A DNA stretch of 64,000 bases from Leadbetterella sp035299025 (GTDB taxonomy: Bacteria; Bacteroidota; Bacteroidia; Cytophagales; Spirosomataceae). Positions 45,047 through 53,109 of this stretch are shown here, piece by piece. The notes under the pieces are model-generated. The model was not told where the DNA came from. It worked only from the letters and a program-made list of their open reading frames with translations, and made no database searches. The position numbers were made by a program, and so were the translations under genes. The stretch covers positions 1 through 64,000 of the forward strand of contig DATGXK010000014.1 in NCBI GenBank assembly GCA_035299025.1, read 5' to 3'. The first letter of the stretch is position 1, and the number at the start of each line of letters is the position of its first letter.

Positions 45047-45133
45047 GTTTTTAAGGAAGAATAAATGTTTTATAAATGTAAATGGATTTTTTGTAAAACC
45101 CACACATAATTCTTCCAAAACGGATTTTAGTCT

Positions 45134-46084
45134 TTAAAAAAACGAAACACCCTCCAAGTTTTCTTTTACGGATTTCGGGATTTCGATGTTTAAAAATTTA
45201 CAAACTGATGGAAAAATATCAACCACGGCTAAACCATTTCTAAATCTCTGAGTCTTCGGTTTTTTATTGATCGCTATCCATGTTTCGCGTTCTCTGTCTG
45301 ATTGTCCACCGTGATTTTTGCCGGTTTCTGAGTCACGACCATGGTCGGTAGTTACTATCACTAGCCAGTCTTCTTTGAACTTCTTCTCTCTAAGACTTAC
45401 CGCCTCATATACTTGACCAATCAATTGGTCTGCGTGTTCAACAGATTCGTAGAAAGTTTTACTGTCACCATGCCTATGGCCCATGTCATCGGTAAATTCC
45501 AAATATAACCAAGATATATCAGGGCCCTTTGATTTTATAGTTTCTGCAGCTTTTTCGGTTACTAGTTTGTCAATATTTTTGATGTAAATCTTATTTTTAT
45601 CGTGTGGGAATGCCACTGTATCCAATTCATAACCGTCATATTTATAGTCTATCGTCAAGTTGTTAGTAGCTGTAAGCCCTTCGCCCAAAAGCTTGGTGCG
45701 GTTGTCGAGCCAAGTAGAGAAAACCCCTAGCTTAAAGTTTGGATTTGCTTCTTTTGCGACTTTGAAAAAAGTGGGATAGTTATAATTCGGGGCCTCTATA
45801 CCATTTCCCCAAACATTGTGTTTGTTGGCCCAAGTGCCAGTCAGCATGGAATTATAACCTACGGCCGATATGGTCGGCGATTCCGTCTTTCCACCTTTTT
45901 CGCCACCAACGTAGGCTTTTGCAAAGGCTCCTTTGGAGGTAAGTTTATCTAAGTGAGGCGTATTTACTTTGGTAATAGCATCATAAGGAATGCCATCAAC
46001 CAATATTACCAATACCTTTTTTTGTTGGGCGAAGGAGAATCCAATCAAACAAAAGTAGAAAACCAAAGTGCTTAAATATTTCAT
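45134..46084 (-). CDS. Exported alkaline-phosphatase-superfamily phosphodiesterase
   Basis: About 316 residues from ATG 46084 (MKYLSTLVFYFCLIGFSFAQ, signal peptide); the ATG at 46159 is too far upstream. VLVILVDGIPYD holds the first metal ligand, the region GKTESPTISAVGYNSMLTG the catalytic Thr/Ser, EFTDDMGHRHGD and VTTDHGRD the other metal ligands, and NHGG the final His. This is the nucleotide pyrophosphatase/phosphodiesterase-like branch. Natural substrate unknown. Confidence 0.85.
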   Translation of the reverse strand: MKYLSTLVFYFCLIGFSFAQQKKVLVILVDGIPYDAITKVNTPHLDKLTSKGAFAKAYVGGEKGGKTESPTISAVGYNSMLTGTWANKHNVWGNGIEAPNYNYPTFFKVAKEANPNFKLGVFSTWLDNRTKLLGEGLTATNNLTIDYKYDGYELDTVAFPHDKNKIYIKNIDKLVTEKAAETIKSKGPDISWLYLEFTDDMGHRHGDSKTFYESVEHADQLIGQVYEAVSLREKKFKEDWLVIVTTDHGRDSETGKNHGGQSDRERETWIAINKKPKTQRFRNGLAVVDIFPSVCKFLNIEIPKSVKENLEGVSFF

Positions 46085-46208
46085 AACCGATGTATCGTTA
46101 AAGGCTTCGAAACTAATAGATTTTATTTTCAAAATGAAAGAAAGTAGGACGTTGAACAAAGATTTTACAATTTGATTTTATTAAATTATCGAATATTTAA
46201 CAAAATGC

Positions 46209-46238
46209 TTGAATTTACAGAAATTTGTCTTACCTTTG
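46209..46238 (+). promoter_or_regulatory. Promoter of tRNA-fMet
   Basis: TTG at 46209-46211, exactly 19 bases, then TACCTTTG at 46231-46238: a near-ideal Bacteroidota promoter. The mature tRNA begins only 12 bases after the -7 element, so the 5' leader should be a few bases. Confidence 0.75.
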
Positions 46239-46249
46239 CAGTCCAATAT

Positions 46250-46322
46250 CGCGGGATGGAGCAGTTGGCAGCTCGTCGGGCTCATAACCCGAAGGTCACA
46301 GGTTCGAGTCCTGTTCCCGCTA
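46250..46322 (+). tRNA. Initiator tRNA-fMet (CAT)
   Basis: A 73-base cloverleaf with anticodon CAT. The acceptor stem has a C1-T72 mismatch and the anticodon stem has three G-C pairs (GGG/CCC), both hallmarks of initiator tRNA. The T-loop is TTCGAGT. The sequence after the discriminator A is CTA, so CCA is not encoded and must be added. Confidence 0.95.
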
Positions 46323-46324
46323 CT

Positions 46325-46350
46325 AAGGAGGTCATTTGACCTCCTTTTTT
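46325..46350 (+). terminator. Terminator of tRNA-fMet
   Basis: AAGGAGGTCA at 46325-46334 pairs with TGACCTCCTT at 46337-46346 and is followed by a T run. It ends tRNA transcription before the sulfatase gene. Confidence 0.85.
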
Positions 46351-46412
46351 CTTTTCTTCAAACAGCTATTTTTGTTTTTAGATCTTGTAGGTTAGTTGAA
46401 AACAAGCCAATT

Positions 46413-48323
46413 ATGAATTCAAAATCTGCCTTCTCTTTTCCTATTTCTGTACTGTTTTTAAGAATCGCAGCAATCCTCGTTTTGTTTTCCTTATCTCGAA
46501 TACACTTCTATTTCTCCAATCTCGATTTTTTCCAAAATATAAGCTTTCAAGAATTCACAAAGATTTTACAGGGCGGTGTTAGATATGATATAGTAAGTAT
46601 TCTTTATCTCAATCTACCTTTTATTTTAATCTACATATTCCCGGGAAATCACTTAAAGGGCAAGAAGTTCAGAGTTTTCACTGACGTTCTGTTTTTTGTA
46701 ACCAATGCTATTGGGCTTTTGGCCAATTGTATCGATGGTGTTTATTACCAGTTTAATCTCAGGCGGTCTATATTTTCCAGTTTGGTAGAGCTTCAGGATA
46801 TAAATAATCTGGGTAGTCTTTTGCTTAGCTTTTTTATACGCTATTGGTCTGTTTGGGTAGTTTGGGTATTTTTTTTGGTTGGTATTTGGTTGATTATCAA
46901 ATATATAAAACCTTCAAGAAGTTTTAAAAACAAGCACACCCAATTTGATTTTGCTTTCATTTCCGTCTTTTTTATTGTGGCAGGCCTGCGTGGAGGTGAT
47001 CTGTATCATTCCACAAGGCCTTTGGGGCTCAATCATGCCGGAGAGTATGTAGAACAGCCGCATCATACCGCATTGGTTTTTAATACACCATTCACTATTT
47101 TCAAAACCTTGGGCGGCAGTAAAACTAAGAATCTAACGTTTTTTCAAAATGAAATTGAGCTTGCAAAAGCATTTAACCCTGTTCATTTGCCCGATTCAAG
47201 TAATACCTTCAGGCCTTACAATGTTGTTGTTATAATTATCGAAAGCTACAGCGAAGAGGCTTCAGGAGTTGTAAATAAAGACAAAACAACGGGCGGGTTC
47301 ACCCCTTTTTTGGATTCTTTGAGACAAAAGTCATTCTACTCAGAGTATAGTTTTGCCAACGGGAAGAAGTCTATTGAGGCTCTTCCAGCCATTTGGTGCA
47401 GTCTACCAAGCTTTAAGCAACCTTTTGTGCTTTCTCCATTTTCGACCAACAAGTTAAATAGTTTACCAAGCATTCTGAAAACCAAGGGATACCACACATC
47501 GTTTTTTCATGGAGCCCCGAATGGCTCAATGGGTTTTCAGTCTTTTGCCAATTTGGTAGGCATAGACCATTATTTTGGAAAAACCGAATACGCTAAAGAC
47601 TCGGACTCTGACGGTATTTGGGGTATCTGGGACGAGCCTTTTTTACAGTTTTTTGGCAAAAAACTTGACCAGTTTCCCCAGCCTTTTTTTAGTACTGTTT
47701 TTACACTTTCCTCACATGATCCGTTCAAAATACCAAGCCATCTAAAAGGCAAATTTAAAAAAGGCCCACATCCGATTTATGAAACCCTCGGCTATACAGA
47801 TTTTGCCTTAAAACGTTTTTTTGAATCTATAAAAAACAAACCGTGGTTTAAGAATACGATATTCGTAATAACCGCAGACCACACCAGCTCGCACGCTACT
47901 TTGCCAACTTTCAGTAATAATATTGGGCGGTTTAGAATACCTATTTTTATTTATTTTCCCGAAAAAATAAAGCCTACAAAAACAGAAAAAATGATTCAGC
48001 AGATTGATGTATTTCCGAGTTTGATGGGTTTAATGAAAGTTGAAAAACCATTTTTGGCATTTGGGAGAAATGTATTTGATTTATCAAAAGACGACTACAC
48101 CATCAATTATTTTGAAAACTACCAATGGCACTCTGGAAAATATGTTATGCTCTTTGACGGCGAAAAACCGCAGGGATTATTTAATTTTGCAAATGATGGA
48201 TTGCTGAAAAACAATTTATCGAAAAAAGAGCCTCAAAGATTGGGTGAAATGCAATTACAGGCCAAAGGATTTCTTCAACAATATCAAAACAGATTGATAG
48301 AAAACAGATTAACAGTAGAATGA
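46413..48323 (+). CDS. LTA-synthase-family membrane sulfatase/phosphotransferase
   Basis: A 636-residue inner-membrane protein. Four or five helices occupy about 1-190 (ISVLFLRIAAILVLF, YDIVSILYLNLPFILIYIF, WVVWVFFLVGIWLII). The outer catalytic domain has NVVVIIIESYSEEA (metal ligand Glu), ANGKKSIEALPAIWCSLP with the probable nucleophile Ser or Thr, TVFTLSSHDPF, and ITADHTSSHA. LtaS-type enzymes transfer glycerol phosphate or phosphoethanolamine; Bacteroidota lack LTA, so the product is probably a modified lipid or glycan. Start at ATG 46413; the frame open from 46209 runs through the tRNA. It overlaps era by four bases. Confidence 0.85.
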   Translation: MNSKSAFSFPISVLFLRIAAILVLFSLSRIHFYFSNLDFFQNISFQEFTKILQGGVRYDIVSILYLNLPFILIYIFPGNHLKGKKFRVFTDVLFFVTNAIGLLANCIDGVYYQFNLRRSIFSSLVELQDINNLGSLLLSFFIRYWSVWVVWVFFLVGIWLIIKYIKPSRSFKNKHTQFDFAFISVFFIVAGLRGGDLYHSTRPLGLNHAGEYVEQPHHTALVFNTPFTIFKTLGGSKTKNLTFFQNEIELAKAFNPVHLPDSSNTFRPYNVVVIIIESYSEEASGVVNKDKTTGGFTPFLDSLRQKSFYSEYSFANGKKSIEALPAIWCSLPSFKQPFVLSPFSTNKLNSLPSILKTKGYHTSFFHGAPNGSMGFQSFANLVGIDHYFGKTEYAKDSDSDGIWGIWDEPFLQFFGKKLDQFPQPFFSTVFTLSSHDPFKIPSHLKGKFKKGPHPIYETLGYTDFALKRFFESIKNKPWFKNTIFVITADHTSSHATLPTFSNNIGRFRIPIFIYFPEKIKPTKTEKMIQQIDVFPSLMGLMKVEKPFLAFGRNVFDLSKDDYTINYFENYQWHSGKYVMLFDGEKPQGLFNFANDGLLKNNLSKKEPQRLGEMQLQAKGFLQQYQNRLIENRLTVE

Positions 48324-49207
48324 AAGAACACAAGGCGGGATTTATTAGTATTGTTGGCAAGCCAAATGTAGGAAAATCTACCTTGATGAATCAGCTAGTG
48401 GGCGAAAAACTATCTATCATCACCTCTAAGGCTCAGACTACTCGCCACAGAATAATGGGAATCGTTAATGGCGAGACTGAAGACTTTGATTTTCAGTTGG
48501 TCTATAGCGACACGCCGGGTATCATAAAGCCCCTTTACGAGCTGCACAACGCCATGATGGAGTTTGTGCATGGGTCTATTGAAGACGGGGACGTAATACT
48601 TTTTGTGACAGACATTTATGAGAAATACGACGAAGAAGATGTCATTCAGAAATTGCAAAAATGTCAAAGTCCGATAATATTGATTATCAACAAGATAGAT
48701 TTGTCGACTCCGGAAATTGTACAAGAAAAGATAGATCATTGGAAGGCGGTTCTAAATCCAAGTTTGATTCTTTCGATTTCGGCACTCCAAAAAGTAGGTA
48801 TTGATGGACTTCTGGAAAATATCATCAATTTGATGCCTGTTCATCCGCCGTATTTCCCGAAAGAGGAATTAACAGACAAGCCCGAAAGGTTTTTTGCTGC
48901 CGAAATCATCCGAGAAAAAATATTTCTAAACTACAAAAAGGAGGTTCCATACAGTTGTGAAGTGGTTATCGCAGCATTTAAGGAAACTGACGACATCATA
49001 AAGGTTTCTAGCGAAATATATGTGGAAAGAGCTACCCAAAGAGCGATTTTGCTCGGCCATAAGGGAGAGCGAATCAAAGTTGTCGGTACCGAGGCGAGAA
49101 AGGAAATGGAACAGTTTTTTGGAAAAAAAGTGTTTCTCGAGCAGTATATAAAAGTAGAGCCAGATTGGCGTCAGCAAAGAGCCAAATTGGAGAGATTTGG
49201 ATATTAA
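48320..49207 (+). CDS. era: GTPase Era
   Basis: A 295-residue GTPase that binds the 3' end of 16S rRNA and helps 30S assembly. GKPNVGKSTL (G1, about 12-21), AQTTRH (G2), DTPG (G3) and NKID (G4) are present, and a C-terminal KH domain includes LLGHKGERIKVVGTEARKEME. Length is normal. Its ATG overlaps the stop of the sulfatase gene (ATGA), so the two are translationally coupled. Confidence 0.95.
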   Translation: MKEHKAGFISIVGKPNVGKSTLMNQLVGEKLSIITSKAQTTRHRIMGIVNGETEDFDFQLVYSDTPGIIKPLYELHNAMMEFVHGSIEDGDVILFVTDIYEKYDEEDVIQKLQKCQSPIILIINKIDLSTPEIVQEKIDHWKAVLNPSLILSISALQKVGIDGLLENIINLMPVHPPYFPKEELTDKPERFFAAEIIREKIFLNYKKEVPYSCEVVIAAFKETDDIIKVSSEIYVERATQRAILLGHKGERIKVVGTEARKEMEQFFGKKVFLEQYIKVEPDWRQQRAKLERFGY

Positions 49208-49378
49208 ATTTTTTATTTATTGTTGGTTTCAATGCGAAAGGATAGCCCGAAACACCGTTTAATAAGAAAAAACAAGAAGTCCGTAAATACGCAAATTTCG
49301 GCATGGTTTTGGGTCTAAAAAGTGTAAAAAACAAAAAAATACAGTTACTTTAGAAATTTTAACATATTCCAAATAAAA

Positions 49379-49888
49379 ATGAAATTAGAAAAAAACAATA
49401 GCAAAGAATTGGTCTTTGAATCAATTGCGGAGTTTGTTTCAAATGAAGGTTTCTCGGTTATTTCGAAGGACCAAAATCGTCCATGGGGAGGTTTTTTGGT
49501 AATAGATGAGTCACAAGCCCCCGGATTTATAAAAAAGTTTTTTTCGCATCTAAGTCTCGAAGATTTTGCAGGATTTGAAAAGCTAAGCCCCAAAATCTTG
49601 GTAGTAGCTCCCAAAATGCGACTTTCATGGCAGTATCACTATCGAAGAGCCGAAATATGGAAACTGATAGGAGGCGTAGCGGGTGTGGTTATATCTGATA
49701 CTGACGAAGAAACAATACCACAGCCACTTGAGATTGGTCAAGTTATAAACCTCAAATGCGGCGAAAGACACAGACTTTTAGGGGCAGACGGCTGGGGAGT
49801 AGTGGCCGAAATATGGCAACATACAGACAAGGAAAACCCTTCAAATGAAGATGATATCGTCAGAGTTCAGGACGACTTTGGTAGGTGA
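49379..49888 (+). CDS. Mannose-6-phosphate isomerase type II-like cupin
   Basis: A 169-residue cupin. RLSWQYHYRRAEIWKLIGG is the metal-binding strand pair of the cupin seen in the C-terminal isomerase part of ManC/AlgA-type enzymes, and the ending EIWQHTDKENPSNEDDIVRVQDDFGR (two blocks) matches the C-terminus of that family closely. The nucleotidyltransferase half is absent, as in known short Bacteroidota forms. Whether it isomerises a sugar phosphate or only binds one is unclear. Monocistronic, about 170 bases after era. Confidence 0.75.
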   Translation: MKLEKNNSKELVFESIAEFVSNEGFSVISKDQNRPWGGFLVIDESQAPGFIKKFFSHLSLEDFAGFEKLSPKILVVAPKMRLSWQYHYRRAEIWKLIGGVAGVVISDTDEETIPQPLEIGQVINLKCGERHRLLGADGWGVVAEIWQHTDKENPSNEDDIVRVQDDFGR

Positions 49889-49909
49889 GAAATAGTGAAA
49901 GGGATAGAT

Positions 49910-50812
49910 TCAATTCACCCCTTTCACATTCATATCTAAAGAGTAAACAGAATCAGAAGCCGTAATAAACAACATTTTACGGTTTTTACCACCAAAACAA
50001 ATATTTGCCGTCCAACCTGATGGAACAGGAATTTTGGCAATTTGCTTGCCAGTTTTGTCAAAAACTGTAACGCCTCTACCAGTCAAATAAAGATTTCCTT
50101 CTGAGTCGGTCGTCATTCCGTCAGACCCCATATTGGCAAATAGTGTTCTGTTGCTAAGTTTTCCCGCATCGCTGATTTCATACCTGTAAGTTTTGCTTGC
50201 TCCTATGTCGGCCACATAGAGTAATTTGCCGTCGCCACTACCAACTATTCCATTGGGTTGTTTGAAGTCTTCGTCCATTATTATGGCTGCTTTGGCATTT
50301 TTTGGTAAATAATACAACCTTCTTTTGTCTATTTCCTGTGTCTTTCTAGTCCAATATTCTCTCGGATAAAAAGGATCGGTAAAATAAATTCCGCCATTGC
50401 TATCTTGCCAAAGGTCGTTTGGGCCGTTTAGAAGTTTTCCTTCAAAATTATCAAGCAAAACGGTGTGATTTCCCTTTTTGTCAATTGACCACAACTGATT
50501 TTTCTCATCAGCACACGACAAAATATTTCCTTTTTTGTCAAAATATAGACCGTTTGAACGACCCGCATTTTCCAAGAAAACACTCAGTTGCCCTTTGGTA
50601 TCATATTTCCAAATCCTATTATTGGGCTGATCGGTAAAAAACACATTTCCTTTTTTGTCGACAGCGGGTCCTTCAGTGAATTTAAATTGGTTTGAAACTT
50701 TAATGAGTTTGGCACCTTTTTTAACAATATTTAAGGTGTCAAAATCTTGTGCAAAAGCACTCCAACTTGCTAGAGATAAAAGAATTATGAACTTAAATTG
50801 TATTTTTCTCAT
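49910..50812 (-). CDS. Exported SMP-30/gluconolactonase-like protein
   Basis: A 300-residue six-bladed propeller with a signal peptide ending at WSAFAQ (about 21). FKFTEGPAVDKKGNVFFTDQPNNRIW, GPNDLWQDSNGGIYFTDPFY, KQPNGIVGSGDGKLLYVADIGA and GSDGMTTDSEGNLYLTG carry the Glu, Asn and Asp residues that bind the metal in SMP-30 lactonases. It likely opens a sugar lactone in the periplasm, which would fit the neighbouring exported sugar oxidases. It is four bases downstream of the permease gene on the same strand. Confidence 0.85.
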   Translation of the reverse strand: MRKIQFKFIILLSLASWSAFAQDFDTLNIVKKGAKLIKVSNQFKFTEGPAVDKKGNVFFTDQPNNRIWKYDTKGQLSVFLENAGRSNGLYFDKKGNILSCADEKNQLWSIDKKGNHTVLLDNFEGKLLNGPNDLWQDSNGGIYFTDPFYPREYWTRKTQEIDKRRLYYLPKNAKAAIIMDEDFKQPNGIVGSGDGKLLYVADIGASKTYRYEISDAGKLSNRTLFANMGSDGMTTDSEGNLYLTGRGVTVFDKTGKQIAKIPVPSGWTANICFGGKNRKMLFITASDSVYSLDMNVKGVN

Positions 50813-50816
50813 GAAA

Positions 50817-52493
50817 TTAAGCTTTGTTCAGTTTACTGTTTTTGTATCCGTAAAGAAAATAAATGGCAATACCTATTACTACCCAAATAAGGAACATTCT
50901 CCAGTTTGACCAACCCAACTCCGTCATTAAATAAAGATTGGTAAGGATGCCCATCACAGGCAGGAGCGAAAATTTGTATTTCAAAGCCATAATTGAAATG
51001 GCCAACCAAGTTAACCAGAAAACCACAATTAGCGGTTTCTCACCTATGTGAGCGAAGACGCCGTCTGTATTGTATTTTGTCCAAAATAAAGCAGCTAGAA
51101 AGGTTATTCCAATAATAAATTTCCCATTTACATACGGAACCCTGAATTTCGAAGTCCTGCTAAGCCCTGTATGATCCATGTAAAGTATACCACAGCAAAC
51201 CAATATAAACGCAAAAAATGTTCCGACACTCGTGAGGTCTATAAAAAACTGCATATTCATAAAAAGCGAAGGAATACCTACAAATAAACCAGTTATAATT
51301 GTTGCAAAACTGGGTGTTTTGAATTTTTTGTGAACCTTTGAAAACCTTTTGGGTAGAAGCCCATCGCGGCTCATTACCATCCAGATACGCGGTTGGCCAA
51401 CTTGATAAGCCAACAAAGCACTAGTGATGGCCACAACGGCACTTACGGATATAATGCCAGCCATCCAATCGAAATTTACCTTTTCGAAAACATAGGCCAA
51501 TGGATCATTAACTCCCAATTCTTTATAATTTACCATACCAGTAAGCACCAAGGTAATTACGACGTAAAGTATTGTACAAATCGCCAAAGTAATCAACATT
51601 GCTTTGGGCAAATCTCTTTGTGGATCTTTACACTCCTCGGCCGTTGTAGATATAGAATCAAAGCCAATAAATGCAAAAAATACCGAAGCCACACTCATCA
51701 TAACACCCTTCATGCCATTGGGAGCAAAGGGTTTCCAGTTGGCAGTGTCTATGTAAAAAACACCTCCTACTATAACCAATAAAATGACTGCCAACTTAAT
51801 AACCACTAAAATATTTGAGGCATTGCGAGACTCTTTGATGCCGGTATATATCAATGCCGTAATAAGGCCAGTTATAGCTCCAGCAGGTAGGTTGAATATG
51901 ATTTTTATCCCTGCAAAAGTCGGTGCCTCAACGTATGCTTGTGCCAATGCTTTCATATTTGAGGCTATTTCTCCCAAGGTACCATTTGCTGTTGCTTTCT
52001 GAACGTCTTGATACGCTAACTTGGCTGTGCCGGCATCAATAGCAAGCCAACGAGGAAAATGTATTCGGAAGATATTTTCCAACATACTCACAAAATATTC
52101 GGACCAAGAAATGGCCACAACCATGTTAGAAACCGCATATTCAAGCACCAATGCCCAGCCTATAATCCATGCGAAAAGTTCGCCAAAAGACACATAGGCA
52201 TACGTATATGCACTGCCGCTCACCGGCACGGTGGATGCAAATTGAGCATAACTTAAAGCTGTAAAAACACAAGCGATGGCGGTAAAAACGAATAAAAGTG
52301 AAACCGCGGGGCCGCCATTGAAACTGGCTCGACCGATGGTGCTGAAAATACCAGCACCTATGATGGCCGCTATTCCGAACATGGTTAAGTCTCTTACGCC
52401 AAGTACTTTTGCTAGGCCGCTGCCGTGTTCCACAGAATTGACATCTTTGATGGCTTGATCAATGTTTTTTCTACGAAAAAGTGATTTTAACAT
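50817..52493 (-). CDS. APC-family amino acid permease
   Basis: A 558-residue inner-membrane transporter with about 12-14 hydrophobic segments. GIAAIIGAGIFSTIG (helix 1, the unwound substrate site), the FAFIGFDSISTTAEE motif and RDLPKAMLITL are typical of cationic amino acid transporter-like APC members. Transport of a cationic or neutral amino acid is likely; the substrate is not readable. Length is longer than bacterial average because of two extra C-terminal helices, as in CAT types. Followed after four bases by the SMP-30 gene. Confidence 0.88.
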   Translation of the reverse strand: MLKSLFRRKNIDQAIKDVNSVEHGSGLAKVLGVRDLTMFGIAAIIGAGIFSTIGRASFNGGPAVSLLFVFTAIACVFTALSYAQFASTVPVSGSAYTYAYVSFGELFAWIIGWALVLEYAVSNMVVAISWSEYFVSMLENIFRIHFPRWLAIDAGTAKLAYQDVQKATANGTLGEIASNMKALAQAYVEAPTFAGIKIIFNLPAGAITGLITALIYTGIKESRNASNILVVIKLAVILLVIVGGVFYIDTANWKPFAPNGMKGVMMSVASVFFAFIGFDSISTTAEECKDPQRDLPKAMLITLAICTILYVVITLVLTGMVNYKELGVNDPLAYVFEKVNFDWMAGIISVSAVVAITSALLAYQVGQPRIWMVMSRDGLLPKRFSKVHKKFKTPSFATIITGLFVGIPSLFMNMQFFIDLTSVGTFFAFILVCCGILYMDHTGLSRTSKFRVPYVNGKFIIGITFLAALFWTKYNTDGVFAHIGEKPLIVVFWLTWLAISIMALKYKFSLLPVMGILTNLYLMTELGWSNWRMFLIWVVIGIAIYFLYGYKNSKLNKA

Positions 52494-52618
52494 AGCTTAT
52501 AGGTTATTTTTTTGTTGATTTTCTAAAACTTAGGGGTATTTCTAGAAAAAGAAATCTTGTAAAATTATTAAAAAAATGCCGCTATGCTAATTTAAAGGCC
52601 ATTTTATTACAAGTGGTG

Positions 52619-52633
52619 CGATTTTCCAAATCG
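52619..52633. repeat. Short CGATTT/AAATCG palindrome
   Basis: CGATTT, a TCC loop and AAATCG form a perfect six-base-pair hairpin, ten bases after the end of which the small membrane-protein gene stops. A similar hairpin lies on the other side of that gene at 53032. Confidence 0.5.
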
Positions 52634-52643
52634 AACAGTAGAT

Positions 52644-53003
52644 TCAAGATCTTATACTTAGTGAAAATTGACTATTAAGGAATCTAAAAAAACTAAAGCT
52701 AGTTTTGTATCTATTTTCGATAAAGATTGACAATATTATTGAAACAAAAATTAAAACTAAAAAAGTTTTAAGTTGGAAGTTTATCTTTTTCTCAACATTA
52801 CTTTTTTCTTCCAGGAATTCATAAATTAAAATACTCAATAACCCTCTCCTAAGGCTTTCAAAATAAGAGATTTTAGCCTTCAGGTATTTTAACCAAAATA
52901 CCATAGTGATAATAAAATTAACTAATAAGATAGTCTTTAGAATATTTACAGTATTTAAAAGGGTCATTGTACCCATTAGAATTTTTGATACAAACTTACC
53001 CAA
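52644..53003 (-). CDS. Orphan small membrane protein
   Basis: A 119-codon frame; the start could be at codon 1, 10 or 12. Two hydrophobic segments (about 23-38 TILLVNFIITMVFWL and 82-98 TFLVLIFVSIILSIFIE) are separated by a charged middle part (FESLRRGLLSILIYEFLEEKSNVEKK in two blocks). Very AT-rich codon use. No family recognised. It is flanked by one copy of the CGATTT palindrome on each side. Confidence 0.45.
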   Translation of the reverse strand: MGKFVSKILMGTMTLLNTVNILKTILLVNFIITMVFWLKYLKAKISYFESLRRGLLSILIYEFLEEKSNVEKKINFQLKTFLVLIFVSIILSIFIENRYKTSFSFFRFLNSQFSLSIRS

Positions 53004-53031
53004 ATTCTTAAATCGTACAATAGTTTACAAC

Positions 53032-53050
53032 AGCGATTTGAAAAATCGAT
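53032..53050. repeat. Short CGATTT/AAATCG palindrome
   Basis: CGATTT at 53034-53039 and AAATCG at 53043-53048 with a GAA loop, within a wider context (GTACAA...ATCTACA) shared with the cluster at 42426. It lies between the orphan membrane protein gene and the purH promoter. Confidence 0.5.
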
Positions 53051-53079
53051 CTACATTAGCCGTTTAACTTAAAAAGCCG

Positions 53080-53087
53080 TACTTTTG
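53080..53087 (+). promoter_or_regulatory. Promoter -7 element of purH
   Basis: TACTTTTG, an exact TAnnTTTG match, 22 bases before the purH ATG. The -33 region has no TTG. No purine riboswitch fold is evident in the short leader. Confidence 0.45.
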
Positions 53088-53109
53088 CACAAAATTTCAA
53101 AAAATCAAT

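Noticed and set aside
46209..46412. N-terminal extension of the LTA-synthase-like frame back to 46209
   Set aside because: It would translate through tRNA-fMet and its terminator; ATG 46413 gives the normal membrane N-terminus.
49895..49927. Hairpin GTGAAAGGG/CCCTTTCAC as a terminator between the cupin and SMP-30 genes
   Set aside because: No T run on either strand, a 15-base loop, and the right arm lies inside the SMP-30 coding region.
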